Positions 1 through 6,376 are shown, numbered from the stretch's first letter. The stretch: 14,941 nucleotides of DNA from an uncultured SAR86 cluster bacterium (GCA_938075575.1 CALJHI010000003.1:1-14941); one strand, 5' to 3'. A program made the numbers and translations. Notes: a model not told the origin generated them from the letters alone.

Positions 1-2
1 GT

Positions 3-65
3 GCTCAGTTTGCTACATACACTGATCCTAGACTATGGGGTGTATCTTTCGGTACAACATTCTAA
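3..65 (+). CDS. C-terminal tail of a probable TonB-dependent outer-membrane receptor (5' partial)
   Basis: Only the last 20 codons are in the window, read in frame 3 to TAA at 63-65. The peptide ends TDPRLWGVSFGTTF. A 'Y/TDPRxWGVSxxxxF' ending, with alternating residues and a C-terminal phenylalanine, is typical of the last beta-strand of TonB-dependent receptors and is the signal read by the BAM machinery. An intrinsic terminator follows directly, which supports a true gene end. The substrate cannot be told from this fragment. Another outer-membrane beta-barrel family is possible. Confidence 0.6.
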   Translation, partial: AQFATYTDPRLWGVSFGTTF

Positions 66-83
66 GCAGTTAGCTTACTTTTT

Positions 84-112
84 AAAAAGCCCAGTTTACT
101 GGGCTTTTTTTA
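84..112 (+). terminator. Rho-independent terminator after the receptor gene
   Basis: A near-perfect hairpin: AAAAAGCCCAGT (84-95) pairs with ACTGGGCTTTTT (98-109). In practice this is a 10-11 bp stem with a TTTA-like loop. The GC core is GCCCAG/CTGGGC, followed by a T run. It sits 18 nt after the receptor stop codon and is the clearest terminator in the window. Confidence 0.9.
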
Positions 113-122
113 TGCCTATAAT
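95..122 (+). promoter_or_regulatory. Candidate promoter for the thioesterase gene
   Basis: TTTACT (95-100), a 16-nt spacer and a perfect TATAAT (117-122). The -35 box lies in the loop and 3' arm of the preceding terminator. The predicted start of transcription, about 7 nt after the -10, falls at 129-130, on the A of the chosen ATG, so the transcript would be leaderless. Prediction from consensus only; AT-rich DNA gives many chance -10 boxes. Confidence 0.4.
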
Positions 123-129
123 AAAGGCC

Positions 130-609
130 ATGAAAAACAATTTCCCTTATCAATCTAAACCTATAACCGTTACCAAAGACATGTGTGATCAAAACGATCA
201 TATGAATGTTGCATTCTATTATCAAGCTTTTGATCTTGGATACACCCCTATGTATTTAAACGAAATGGGTTTCTCAGAAGCATATTTTAATTCAGGATTC
301 TCAACATTCACTTTAGAAGATAGCATAAGATACTTAAAAGAATTTAGACTGGATGATTTAATGCAACCTGCCTTTAGTTTATATAATGTAAACAATAAAT
401 TAGTTCATATAACCGGAGGTCTTTTCGATAATGATGGAAATCTATGCGCTATCTTTGAGACTATACTTGGTCATATCGACATGAATAAAAGAAAAACTGC
501 TAATTTTTCTCAGTCTAGATTAGAAGCACTCCTTAATCTCAAGAGTGAACATGCAAGAAATTTTGAAATTCCGTTTGATATAAGATTAAAAATAAAAGAT
601 TTGGTTTAA
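130..609 (+). CDS. Hot-dog fold acyl-CoA thioesterase (4HBT-like)
   Basis: A 159-residue protein, the normal length for a single hot-dog domain thioesterase, which hydrolyses an acyl-CoA to free acid and CoA in the cytoplasm. Residues 20-35 (CDQNDHMNVAFYYQAF) match the family signature Dxx(G/D)HMNxxxY, with the catalytic acid at D20 or D23 and the helix after it. The rest is consistent with the beta-sheet of the fold. It resembles the thioesterases linked to carnitine/betaine-type CoA metabolism, but the substrate is not readable. Start: the open frame runs upstream to base 1 through the terminator and receptor tail, so those codons cannot be real. ATG at 130 gives a family-like N-terminus; ATG at 112 is less likely because it overlaps the terminator. 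No usable Shine-Dalgarno is present. The next gene begins 9 nt downstream. Confidence 0.8.
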   Translation: MKNNFPYQSKPITVTKDMCDQNDHMNVAFYYQAFDLGYTPMYLNEMGFSEAYFNSGFSTFTLEDSIRYLKEFRLDDLMQPAFSLYNVNNKLVHITGGLFDNDGNLCAIFETILGHIDMNKRKTANFSQSRLEALLNLKSEHARNFEIPFDIRLKIKDLV

Positions 610-618
610 TATAATAAT

Positions 619-1605
619 ATGAAAAAATTTCTATCTATTCTTTTTATTTTAAATCTAGCACTGCCAGTTGCCTCTGCTTTTTCAATAATGACATACAATG
701 TTGAGAATCTTTTTGATACTCTTGATGATAAAGGCAAAGATGATAAAGCTTACCTGCCTCTTTCTCAAAAACAATCACAAAAGCATATAGACTCATGCAA
801 CAAAGTTAAGGTTAAAAAGTGGAGAGAGGAATGTTTATACTTTGATTGGACTGAAGACGCTAAAAATAAAAAATTAAAGAATATTGTTGAAGTTATTTTA
901 AGTTCTAAAGAAAACGGACCTGATTTAATAGCATTACAAGAAGTAGAAAATATTAATGTATTATCTGAGTTGTATGATCTATTGGAACCTTATGGTTATA
1001 TTGACTTTACGCTCCTTGAAGGAAATGATTATAGGGGGATAGATAATGCATATATTTCAAAATATAAAATGTCTAATCAAAAACTAAATAAAATTAAATT
1101 TTCACCTGAATATGCCTCTAAAGATACTAGACCTATTTTTGAAATTCATATAAACGTAGATGGAGAAGTTTTAAGAATTTACAATATACATTTCCCAGCT
1201 CCATATCACCCTACCGGAATGAGAGATGACTCATTTGTTTCTTTGGATAGGCTTATTGAAGCGCATAAAGATCCTTTTATTGCATTAGGAGATTTTAATG
1301 TAACTGCTGCAGAGGCATCTTCAGAGAATACTTTTTATAAGCTCGAAAATAAATGGGCTATTTCAAATCACGAAGGTTGTGAAGCCTGCAAAGGCTCTCA
1401 TTTTTACTGGAGAGACAAAAGTTGGTCCTATTTAGACAAGATTTTAATTTCAAAGAATAGGGGCCTTAAATTTAATAATAATTCGATTAATACTATTGCT
1501 ATAAAAATAAATACTAATGAGCAGGGTATACCAGAAGGCTTTAATACAAAAAATGGACATGGTGTATCAGACCATCTTCCAGTATATGCTGAAATTGTTT
1601 TCTAG
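619..1605 (+). CDS. Secreted endonuclease/exonuclease/phosphatase (EEP) family protein
   Basis: 328 residues with a clear signal peptide: MKK, a hydrophobic stretch 4-15, and an AXA-like cleavage site near 18-20 (ASA). The mature part has the EEP motifs in order: TYNVENLFD with N27, LQEVEN with metal-binding E108, an NIHFP strand with H191, GDFN with D225 and N227, YLDKI with D273, and the terminal SDHLP with D318 and H319. These make a complete Mg-dependent phosphodiesterase site of the DNase I/exonuclease III fold. Four cysteines (C60, C72, C254, C257) could form disulfides, which fits export. Likely role: extracellular or periplasmic nuclease, perhaps nutrient (phosphate) scavenging; a phosphatase or lipid phosphodiesterase is also possible. 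It lies 9 nt after the thioesterase and its stop overlaps the convergent MerC gene by 4 bp. Confidence 0.85.
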   Translation: MKKFLSILFILNLALPVASAFSIMTYNVENLFDTLDDKGKDDKAYLPLSQKQSQKHIDSCNKVKVKKWREECLYFDWTEDAKNKKLKNIVEVILSSKENGPDLIALQEVENINVLSELYDLLEPYGYIDFTLLEGNDYRGIDNAYISKYKMSNQKLNKIKFSPEYASKDTRPIFEIHINVDGEVLRIYNIHFPAPYHPTGMRDDSFVSLDRLIEAHKDPFIALGDFNVTAAEASSENTFYKLENKWAISNHEGCEACKGSHFYWRDKSWSYLDKILISKNRGLKFNNNSINTIAIKINTNEQGIPEGFNTKNGHGVSDHLPVYAEIVF

Positions 1606-1946
1606 TTTGTTAGCCTATAATTCCAAAGATGAGACATTATGAGCATAGTGCCTGAAATTATTGTTAGAAGTATTTCATAGACAAGAGGCATCATTAGGGC
1701 AACAAGAAGACCTATAAAACCAAGAGCTCCTATAGCCATAGGTTGAACTTGTTTATGAATTTTGTAGGAGGAAGGAAAACTAATCAATCCAATTATAAAT
1801 ACTATTAGTACTAGCAATGGATGTATAAATTCTTCTGATAAAGCAATAAAACTAACAGACCCAACACCACCCCAGACAAAAAGAGAGAACAAAAGGCAAT
1901 GCACAACACATATTCCAGAAAACAAGATTCCTAGACTATCTTTCAT
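1602..1946 (-). CDS. MerC-like small integral membrane protein
   Basis: 114 residues, with about four membrane helices (roughly 5-25, 40-58, 68-88, 90-107). The N-terminal pattern GILFSGICVVHCLLF, with C13, H16 and C17 in the first helix, is the signature of the MerC domain family, and H42 and H64 also match the histidine-rich pattern of this family. True MerC takes up Hg(II), but the short chromosomal MerC-domain proteins of marine bacteria are not linked to mer operons and have no proven substrate. No merA, merR or merT is nearby. The start lies 19 nt after the cupin stop, so the two are likely co-transcribed. No clear Shine-Dalgarno is visible. Confidence 0.8.
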   Translation of the reverse strand: MKDSLGILFSGICVVHCLLFSLFVWGGVGSVSFIALSEEFIHPLLVLIVFIIGLISFPSSYKIHKQVQPMAIGALGFIGLLVALMMPLVYEILLTIISGTMLIMSHLWNYRLTN

Positions 1947-1965
1947 TAATTATTAAAGGGAGGTT

Positions 1966-2364
1966 TTAATCTCTCCAACCGCCTCTATCAAAGATTCGCA
2001 TATAGGTTAATTGATCATGTTCTGAGTTATTAGATACTTTTGCATAATCACCTGATTGGACAAGAATGACATCTCCTGCTGAAAGGTCATAAGAGTCTTC
2101 ATGTTGAATACCATATGAAGGGTCAGAACCATGACCTTCTGTAGAATTCATATACTCTATGACTTCCATAGTTCCTCTACCATTTGTAATTATATAAACA
2201 ACGTCAGAATCAATAAGTTTATGTCCTTTAGTTGATTTGCCTGGCTCAATAATAGTTCTGCTTGCAATAACTCTTTCAAGAAGACTATTTGTCCATACTG
2301 AATAATCTGATCCAACTGTTTTTGGCGCTCCGCCGACTCTAAAATTATTATATTTTTTTGCCAT
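1966..2364 (-). CDS. Cupin-domain protein with degenerate metal site
   Basis: 132 residues, a single small beta-barrel. Residues 41-67 follow cupin motif 1, with GHKLIDSDVVYIITNGRGTM matching the usual GxHxHxxxEEVYYVxxGxG. Residues 95-112 follow motif 2 (LSAGDVILVQSGDYAKVSN). Of the normal metal ligands only H48 remains clear: the second His is L50, the Glu position is not conserved, and the motif 2 His appears to be Y107. It is therefore probably a non-metal or altered cupin, possibly a ligand-binding or sugar-isomerase-like relative. The protein ends in a distinctive FDRGGWRD. The start is set by AGAGG 6 nt upstream. It is the first gene of a leftward pair with the MerC-like gene and is divergent from metY. 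Confidence 0.75.
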   Translation of the reverse strand: MAKKYNNFRVGGAPKTVGSDYSVWTNSLLERVIASRTIIEPGKSTKGHKLIDSDVVYIITNGRGTMEVIEYMNSTEGHGSDPSYGIQHEDSYDLSAGDVILVQSGDYAKVSNNSEHDQLTYMRIFDRGGWRD

Positions 2365-2370
2365 ATCTAA

Positions 2371-2375
2371 CCTCT
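2371..2375 (-). promoter_or_regulatory. Shine-Dalgarno of the cupin gene
   Basis: On the minus strand AGAGG is followed by a 6-nt gap and ATG. It fixes the cupin start. Clear Shine-Dalgarno sites are uncommon in this window. Confidence 0.6.
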
Positions 2376-2428
2376 AAACTGAAATATATTGAATTATCTA
2401 ATCTTACTATAATTTGATGATAGCAGTG

Positions 2429-2458
2429 TTGTAATTATTTACAAAATGATTATATAAT
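2429..2458 (+). promoter_or_regulatory. Sigma-70-type promoter of metY
   Basis: TTGTAA (2429-2434), an 18-nt spacer and a perfect TATAAT (2453-2458). The expected transcription start (2465-2466) coincides with the first base of helix P1 of the SAM aptamer, an independent argument for both. The -35 hexamer is the left half of an inverted repeat, TTGTAA-N4-TTACAA (2429-2444). On the minus strand TATAGT (2411-2406) with TTACAA 17 nt upstream is a weak candidate for the divergent cupin gene. Confidence 0.6.
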
Positions 2459-2464
2459 CATTTT
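2443..2464. repeat. Perfect 22-bp palindrome over the metY -10 box
   Basis: AAAATGATTAT (2443-2453) is followed at once by its exact reverse complement ATAATCATTTT (2454-2464), with no mismatch and no spacer. The -10 hexamer lies inside it, so a dimeric repressor bound here would block RNA polymerase. It has no GC-rich stem, so it is not a terminator. The bound factor, if any, is unknown; it does not resemble the E. coli MetJ box AGACGTCT. Confidence 0.7.
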
Positions 2465-2465
2465 C

Positions 2466-2512
2466 CACGCTTTTTGATTCAGCTTGCTAGCGTGTAATAA
2501 ATAAGCTAAAAA
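2466..2512 (+). promoter_or_regulatory. SAM-II/SAM-V-type S-adenosylmethionine riboswitch aptamer
   Basis: Helix P1 is CACGCT (2466-2471) with AGCGTG (2489-2494), six perfect pairs around a 17-nt loop that contains GATT (2476-2479). The loop sequence AGCTT (2481-2485) pairs with AAGCT (2503-2507) downstream of P1, giving the H-type pseudoknot that defines this class. The linker TAATAAATAAGCTAAAAAG is very like the conserved AUAAAU...AGCUAAAAAG segment of SAM-II RNAs known from marine metagenomes. The GATTCAGCTTGCT loop leans to the SAM-V variant found in marine bacteria, but I cannot separate the two classes by eye. Position directly upstream of metY is a classical location. Expected effect: SAM lowers metY expression. 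Confidence 0.85.
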
Positions 2513-2513
2513 G

Positions 2514-2574
2514 AAGAATTCTTAAAAAAATTCCTATTTTTTGTGCTGATAATATTAACTTTTATTATTAGGAA
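2514..2574 (+). promoter_or_regulatory. Possible expression platform and Shine-Dalgarno of metY
   Basis: TTCCTA (2531-2536) can pair with TAGGAA (2569-2574), which contains the metY Shine-Dalgarno AGGA (2570-2573, 8 nt before ATG). An alternative short helix, GAATT (2516-2520) with AATTC (2529-2533), overlaps the first and would free the Shine-Dalgarno; it is followed by TATTTTTT, so a weak terminator is the other reading. Both helices are short and AT-rich. The mechanism is inferred. Confidence 0.3.
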
Positions 2575-2581
2575 AAATATC

Positions 2582-3877
2582 ATGACTAAATCATACAAAA
2601 ACCCTGCAACTATTGGCTTGCATGCAGGTTGGAGAAAGGACGAGAACACAAACTCAGTGGCCGTACCAATTCATCAAACTACTAGCTATCAATTTGATAA
2701 CTCAGACCACGCTGCTAATTTATTCGGCTTATCTGAATTAGGAAATATTTACTCAAGAATAATGAATCCTACTTGCGATGTTCTTGAGAAAAGACTTTCA
2801 GAACTTGAGGGTGGTGTGATGGCTTTAGCTGTAGCATCAGGTCAGGCAGCTTCCGCATATGCTATTCAGAATATTGCTAAAAATGGTGACAATATTGTCG
2901 CATCCTCGCATTTATATGGCGGAACCTACAATCAGTTTAAGAATAGTTTTAGTGATATGGGTATTGAGGTTAGATTTGTAGATCCATCTGATCCAAATAA
3001 TTTTTTAAATGCAACCGACGAAAATACAAGAGCTTATTATGGAGAAGTATTACCTAATCCAAGCTTTGAAGTTTTTCCGATACAAGAAGTTGCTGACCTT
3101 GGCAGACCTCTAGGAATACCTTTAATTGTTGATAATACCGCTGCTCCTATTATTTGTAAGCCTATTGAACATGGAGCTGCAGTAGTAATTCACTCAACTA
3201 CAAAATTTATTGGAGGTCATGGAACCTCAATTGGTGGAATTATTATAGATAGTGGAAACTTTGATTGGGAATCTGCTGGTGCTGAGAGACAGCCTGCTTT
3301 AAATACTCCTGATCCATCATATGGCGGAGCTGTATGGGTCGAGGCTGTTAAACCTCTTGGTCCAATTGCTTACCTTCTTAAGGCCAGAGTAACTCTATTA
3401 AGAGATATGGGTGCCGCAATGAGTCCATTTAATGCATTTATGTTTATTCAAGGACTAGAAACGCTTTCTTTACGAATAAGAGAGCATTCAAAAAATGCAG
3501 AAAAAGTTGCACAATTTCTTGAATCACATGAAGCAGTTGAAAGAGTAATATATCCCTCTGTTCAAGACGGTGTTGCAAAAGAAAGGGCTCAAAAATACCT
3601 CAAAGGTGGCAATGGTGCTCTTATGGGGTTTGAGTTAAAGGGTGGTGTAGACGCAGGTAAGAAATTTATAGACTCCTTAGAGCTTCTCTACCACGTTGCA
3701 AATATTGGTGACTCAAGATCATTGGCAATACATCCGGCAAGCACTACACATAGCCAGCTAACCCCTGAGGAGCAATTGTCTACTGGAGTAACTCCAGGCT
3801 TTGTAAGACTTTCTATTGGAATAGAGCATATTGATGATATTATTGAGGACATCAATCAGTCACTAGAGAAAATTTAA
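2582..3877 (+). CDS. metY: O-acetylhomoserine aminocarboxypropyltransferase (O-acetylhomoserine sulfhydrylase)
   Basis: 431 residues, the usual MetY length. This PLP enzyme of the Cys/Met metabolism family makes homocysteine and acetate from O-acetyl-L-homoserine and sulfide, a direct-sulfhydrylation route to methionine. Landmarks: TIGLHAGW near the N-terminus, YSRIMNPT (58-65) for PLP phosphate contacts from the neighbouring subunit, SGQAA (86-90), LYGGTYNQF (111-119), the pyridine-nitrogen aspartate in VDNT (D184), the Schiff-base lysine K208 in HSTTKFIGGHGTSIGG, and SIGIEH near the C-terminus. The length and the extra segment near 150-165 favour MetY over MetB/MetC/MetZ. ATG 2582 is chosen because AGGA lies 8 nt upstream and the protein then aligns with the family; an in-frame GTG at 2543 would add 13 unlikely residues. 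It sits behind the SAM riboswitch, which fits feedback control of methionine synthesis. The next gene starts 5 nt after the stop. Confidence 0.95.
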   Translation: MTKSYKNPATIGLHAGWRKDENTNSVAVPIHQTTSYQFDNSDHAANLFGLSELGNIYSRIMNPTCDVLEKRLSELEGGVMALAVASGQAASAYAIQNIAKNGDNIVASSHLYGGTYNQFKNSFSDMGIEVRFVDPSDPNNFLNATDENTRAYYGEVLPNPSFEVFPIQEVADLGRPLGIPLIVDNTAAPIICKPIEHGAAVVIHSTTKFIGGHGTSIGGIIIDSGNFDWESAGAERQPALNTPDPSYGGAVWVEAVKPLGPIAYLLKARVTLLRDMGAAMSPFNAFMFIQGLETLSLRIREHSKNAEKVAQFLESHEAVERVIYPSVQDGVAKERAQKYLKGGNGALMGFELKGGVDAGKKFIDSLELLYHVANIGDSRSLAIHPASTTHSQLTPEEQLSTGVTPGFVRLSIGIEHIDDIIEDINQSLEKI

Positions 3878-3882
3878 TAATT

Positions 3883-4389
3883 TTGAGCCAAGAATTAGTT
3901 ACATATATTACTCTTGGCTCAAAAGTTCGACTCTCAAAAGTTAAAAAATTTAAAGTCGACGAGCATGAAGAATGCATCCATTTAAATTATGAAAGCTCTA
4001 TTGAGCAATCTCTTGATGAAGCAATAACTGAAGCAAAAGGTGGCTTAATTGTTTTATTACCACCATCTTCTTTTCCAAGCATTGAAAGTAGAGAAATTTT
4101 AAAAAAAATTTCTTTAGTTAATGTTTCTGCATGGGGTTGGTTTAAGCACAACAGTAAGAGGAAGAATATTGCTCAAAATATTGGGAAAATAACTACTTTT
4201 ATAAGTGGCGTACCCTCATTAGAACAAGGCCTATATTTCAGCAGAAGGTTATATTTTTCAGTTGGCGGGCTTGGAATGATAGGCAATTCACCATTTTCAG
4301 AAATCTCCAAAAGACTTCAGTCTCGTCTAGATCCTCAAAAACCTCTTTCTCCTCTTTCAATAAGAACAAAAAACCTTAAACTTGAATAA
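3883..4389 (+). CDS. Degenerate family-2 glycosyltransferase-like protein
   Basis: 168 residues from a TTG start; the first internal ATG is far downstream near residue 132, so a non-ATG start is required. The order of segments resembles the small GT2 enzymes of the TIGR04283 type. EAITEAKGGLIVLLPPSSFP (48-67) corresponds to the 'NxGAxxAxGDxLLFLHADTxLP' region. ISGVPSLEQGLYFSRRLYFSVGGLG (107-131) corresponds to 'LTGLPYGDQGIFVRRxxFExxGGFP'. SEISKRLQSR corresponds to 'EDxELSRRLRR'. The N-terminal nucleotide-binding strand (IIPxxNE, DGGSxDxT) is not recognisable, the HADT metal motif has become PPSS, and the ED pair has become SE. The fold may persist without normal transferase activity. It is locked between metY (5 nt) and ccmA (TAATG overlap), so it is co-transcribed with both. 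Moderate certainty; a search could place it in another family. Confidence 0.5.
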   Translation: MSQELVTYITLGSKVRLSKVKKFKVDEHEECIHLNYESSIEQSLDEAITEAKGGLIVLLPPSSFPSIESREILKKISLVNVSAWGWFKHNSKRKNIAQNIGKITTFISGVPSLEQGLYFSRRLYFSVGGLGMIGNSPFSEISKRLQSRLDPQKPLSPLSIRTKNLKLE

Positions 4390-4967
4390 TGGAAGACAGA
4401 CTTTTAATTCAAGCAAATAAGCTCTCATATAAGATTAATGATAATAAACTTTTTTCTAATTTTTCATTGTCACTTTCAGCAGGTCAGGCAATACACATTA
4501 AAGGCTCTAATGGTTCAGGTAAATCTACTCTATTAAGGATATTGGGAGGGATTACTGAACCCTCGAAGGGATTTGTTGATAAGAAACCTAATATAAATCT
4601 TTCCTACTTAGGACATAAGAATGCTCTCAAAACATATCTAACAGTTAGAGATAATTTAATCCTTTTAAATCTTAAAGGTAAAAGGGAAATTAATAATTTA
4701 CTAGATTTATTTGGTCTAAATGACAGGCTAGACATTGTTACTGGAAATCTCTCCTTTGGACAACAAAAAAAGCTTGCTTTAATAAGGATATTTATTAATA
4801 AATCTGACTTAATATTACTTGATGAGCCATTTGTAGGATTGGATTCAGAAACCCAAGAAATATTGTCTAATTTTTTAAACAAAAAAGTATCTGAGGGGGT
4901 AGGTTTAATTTTCACTTCTCATATTGCTGCAAATATTCAAGCTAACACTGTGAGTATCAGCTCATGA
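4389..4967 (+). CDS. ccmA: Cytochrome c maturation ABC transporter, ATP-binding subunit CcmA
   Basis: 192 residues, compact as usual for CcmA (about 200). Walker A GSNGSGKST (39-47), signature LSFGQQKK (121-128), Walker B LILLDEP (141-147) and switch histidine H178 in TSHIA. At the Q-loop the family's GHxxxLKTxLT is present as GHKNALKTYLT, with Lys at the usual Gln. CcmA pairs with CcmB; ATP hydrolysis in this complex releases haem-loaded CcmE from CcmC. Start ATG overlaps the stop of the preceding gene (TAATG), and its stop overlaps ccmB (ATGA), so translation is probably coupled. Confidence 0.95.
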   Translation: MEDRLLIQANKLSYKINDNKLFSNFSLSLSAGQAIHIKGSNGSGKSTLLRILGGITEPSKGFVDKKPNINLSYLGHKNALKTYLTVRDNLILLNLKGKREINNLLDLFGLNDRLDIVTGNLSFGQQKKLALIRIFINKSDLILLDEPFVGLDSETQEILSNFLNKKVSEGVGLIFTSHIAANIQANTVSISS

Positions 4968-5620
4968 GAATTCTGACTACATTTAAACAAGAAACTTTAA
5001 AGCTTTTAAAAAAAACTAGAGCTTGGCTAGGCCCAATTCTTGTTTTTGTACTTATTATGATTGCATATCCTCTAACTGTAGAGTTATCAAGTCAGAATTT
5101 ATCTGATGCTTTTTATCCAGTTTTATTTATTTCTTGTTTGCTAGTAATGATGCTTGCAACAGAGGGGATTTTTCTTGAAGATTTTGAAGACGGATCTCTT
5201 GAACAATTAGTAATAACTGGAAATTCTCTATATCAATCTATAATTATAAAAATATTTATATATTGGTTATTTATAGGCATTCCTATTTCTATTTTAGGTT
5301 CTTTATTTAATGTAGGATCTGGCAACACAATGGACTCATCTCTAATGTTGCTTCCACCTTTAATGATAACAACTTATATTTTTCTTATATTATTTTGTTT
5401 TGGTAACGCATTAAGCCTCACTAAAGGCTCTGTGCTTGGAACTCTTATAACTATGCCTCTTTTGCTACCTATATTAGTTATTCTTGGAAAGTTAACAACA
5501 GCGATTTTATTTAATATTAACTATTTTGGATTCTTGATTCTGCTTTTTGGTATCTTATCGATTATAATATTCATATTTCCTGCGATTATTTCAAAAATCA
5601 TTAAAACTCACTTGGAGTAA
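4964..5620 (+). CDS. ccmB: Haem exporter membrane subunit CcmB
   Basis: 218 residues, normal for CcmB, with about six membrane helices (near 22-40, 50-69, 91-112, 128-150, 157-177, 185-208). The cytoplasmic loop has the family motif FLEDFEDGSLEQL (70-82), which contacts the ATPase. It forms the CcmAB core with CcmA, which works with CcmC and CcmD on the chaperone CcmE. ATGA overlap with ccmA; the stop is directly adjacent to the ccmC start. Confidence 0.93.
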   Translation: MRILTTFKQETLKLLKKTRAWLGPILVFVLIMIAYPLTVELSSQNLSDAFYPVLFISCLLVMMLATEGIFLEDFEDGSLEQLVITGNSLYQSIIIKIFIYWLFIGIPISILGSLFNVGSGNTMDSSLMLLPPLMITTYIFLILFCFGNALSLTKGSVLGTLITMPLLLPILVILGKLTTAILFNINYFGFLILLFGILSIIIFIFPAIISKIIKTHLE

Positions 5621-6376
5621 TTGTTAAGAGAAATCATTAACACTGTGATTAAAAAATTTATACATCAATTTGCTTCGCCTAAAACGTACTTCTTGCAAGT
5701 AAAACGTCTATATCCATGGGTTTTTTATATATCGATAGCAATATATGTTGTTGCAATTACATGGGGGCTGCTTTTTACTCCTAAAGACTTTGTGCAAGGT
5801 AACTCTTATAGAATTATTTACTTTCATGTTCCTGCCTCGTTTATAGCCCAGTCTCTTTATGCAGCAATGGCTTTCAGTAGCGCCGTTTACTTAATTTGGA
5901 AAGTGAAACTTGCCGCATACCTATCAAGGTCTATTGCTCCTGTTGGTGCAACTGTGACTCTAATTGCTCTTATATCGGGATCAATATGGGGTATTCCTAC
6001 TTGGGGAACATGGTGGGAATGGGATGCAAGGATAACCTCAACATTAATCTTATTTATAATGTATCTAGGACTAATTTCATTGCACAACTCCTTTAACAAT
6101 TTTGAAAAAGCCGATAAGTTATTTTCATATCTAGCTATTATTGGCTTTATACAAATACCAATTATTAAAAAATCAGTTGACTGGTGGAGCTCGTTGCATC
6201 AACCAGCATCAATTACAATTTCTGATAAACCATCTATTGATCCTGTAATGCTTTATCCATTATTTTTATCAATCATTGGCTTTTCTGGGCTGGTTGCATG
6301 TTTGGTAATTCTTTCTTCAAAGGTGCAGATATATAAAAGAGAAAAAAATAAAAACTGGATAAAAGACTATGTCTAA
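5621..6376 (+). CDS. ccmC: Haem transfer protein CcmC
   Basis: 251 residues with six predicted membrane helices. The tryptophan-rich haem-handling motif WGTWWEWDAR (128-137) is complete, and the two flanking periplasmic histidines are present: H69 in YFHVPAS and H193 in SLHQPASI. CcmC attaches haem to the histidine of CcmE in the periplasm. The start is TTG at 5621, right after the ccmB stop, with GGAG at 5614-5617 only 3 nt away; GTG at 5645 is an alternative that would remove eight residues before the first helix. The reading frame end overlaps the ccmD start by 8 bp. Confidence 0.95.
   Translation: MLREIINTVIKKFIHQFASPKTYFLQVKRLYPWVFYISIAIYVVAITWGLLFTPKDFVQGNSYRIIYFHVPASFIAQSLYAAMAFSSAVYLIWKVKLAAYLSRSIAPVGATVTLIALISGSIWGIPTWGTWWEWDARITSTLILFIMYLGLISLHNSFNNFEKADKLFSYLAIIGFIQIPIIKKSVDWWSSLHQPASITISDKPSIDPVMLYPLFLSIIGFSGLVACLVILSSKVQIYKREKNKNWIKDYV

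Noticed and set aside
1..129. Upstream extension of the thioesterase frame to base 1
   Set aside because: It reads through a receptor gene tail in another frame and through the terminator hairpin; the family-like protein begins at 130.
2443..2464. Palindrome as an E. coli-type MetJ operator
   Set aside because: It does not contain the AGACGTCT met-box pattern; any binding factor is unknown.
2543..2581. GTG start adding 13 residues to MetY
   Set aside because: The added residues are unlike the family, and ATG 2582 has a better placed AGGA.
4604..4915. Minus-strand ORF inside ccmA
   Set aside because: Antisense shadow of a well-conserved gene; no recognisable domain.
5887..6099. ORFs on both strands inside ccmC
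   Set aside because: Both are shadows of the conserved WWD region of ccmC.
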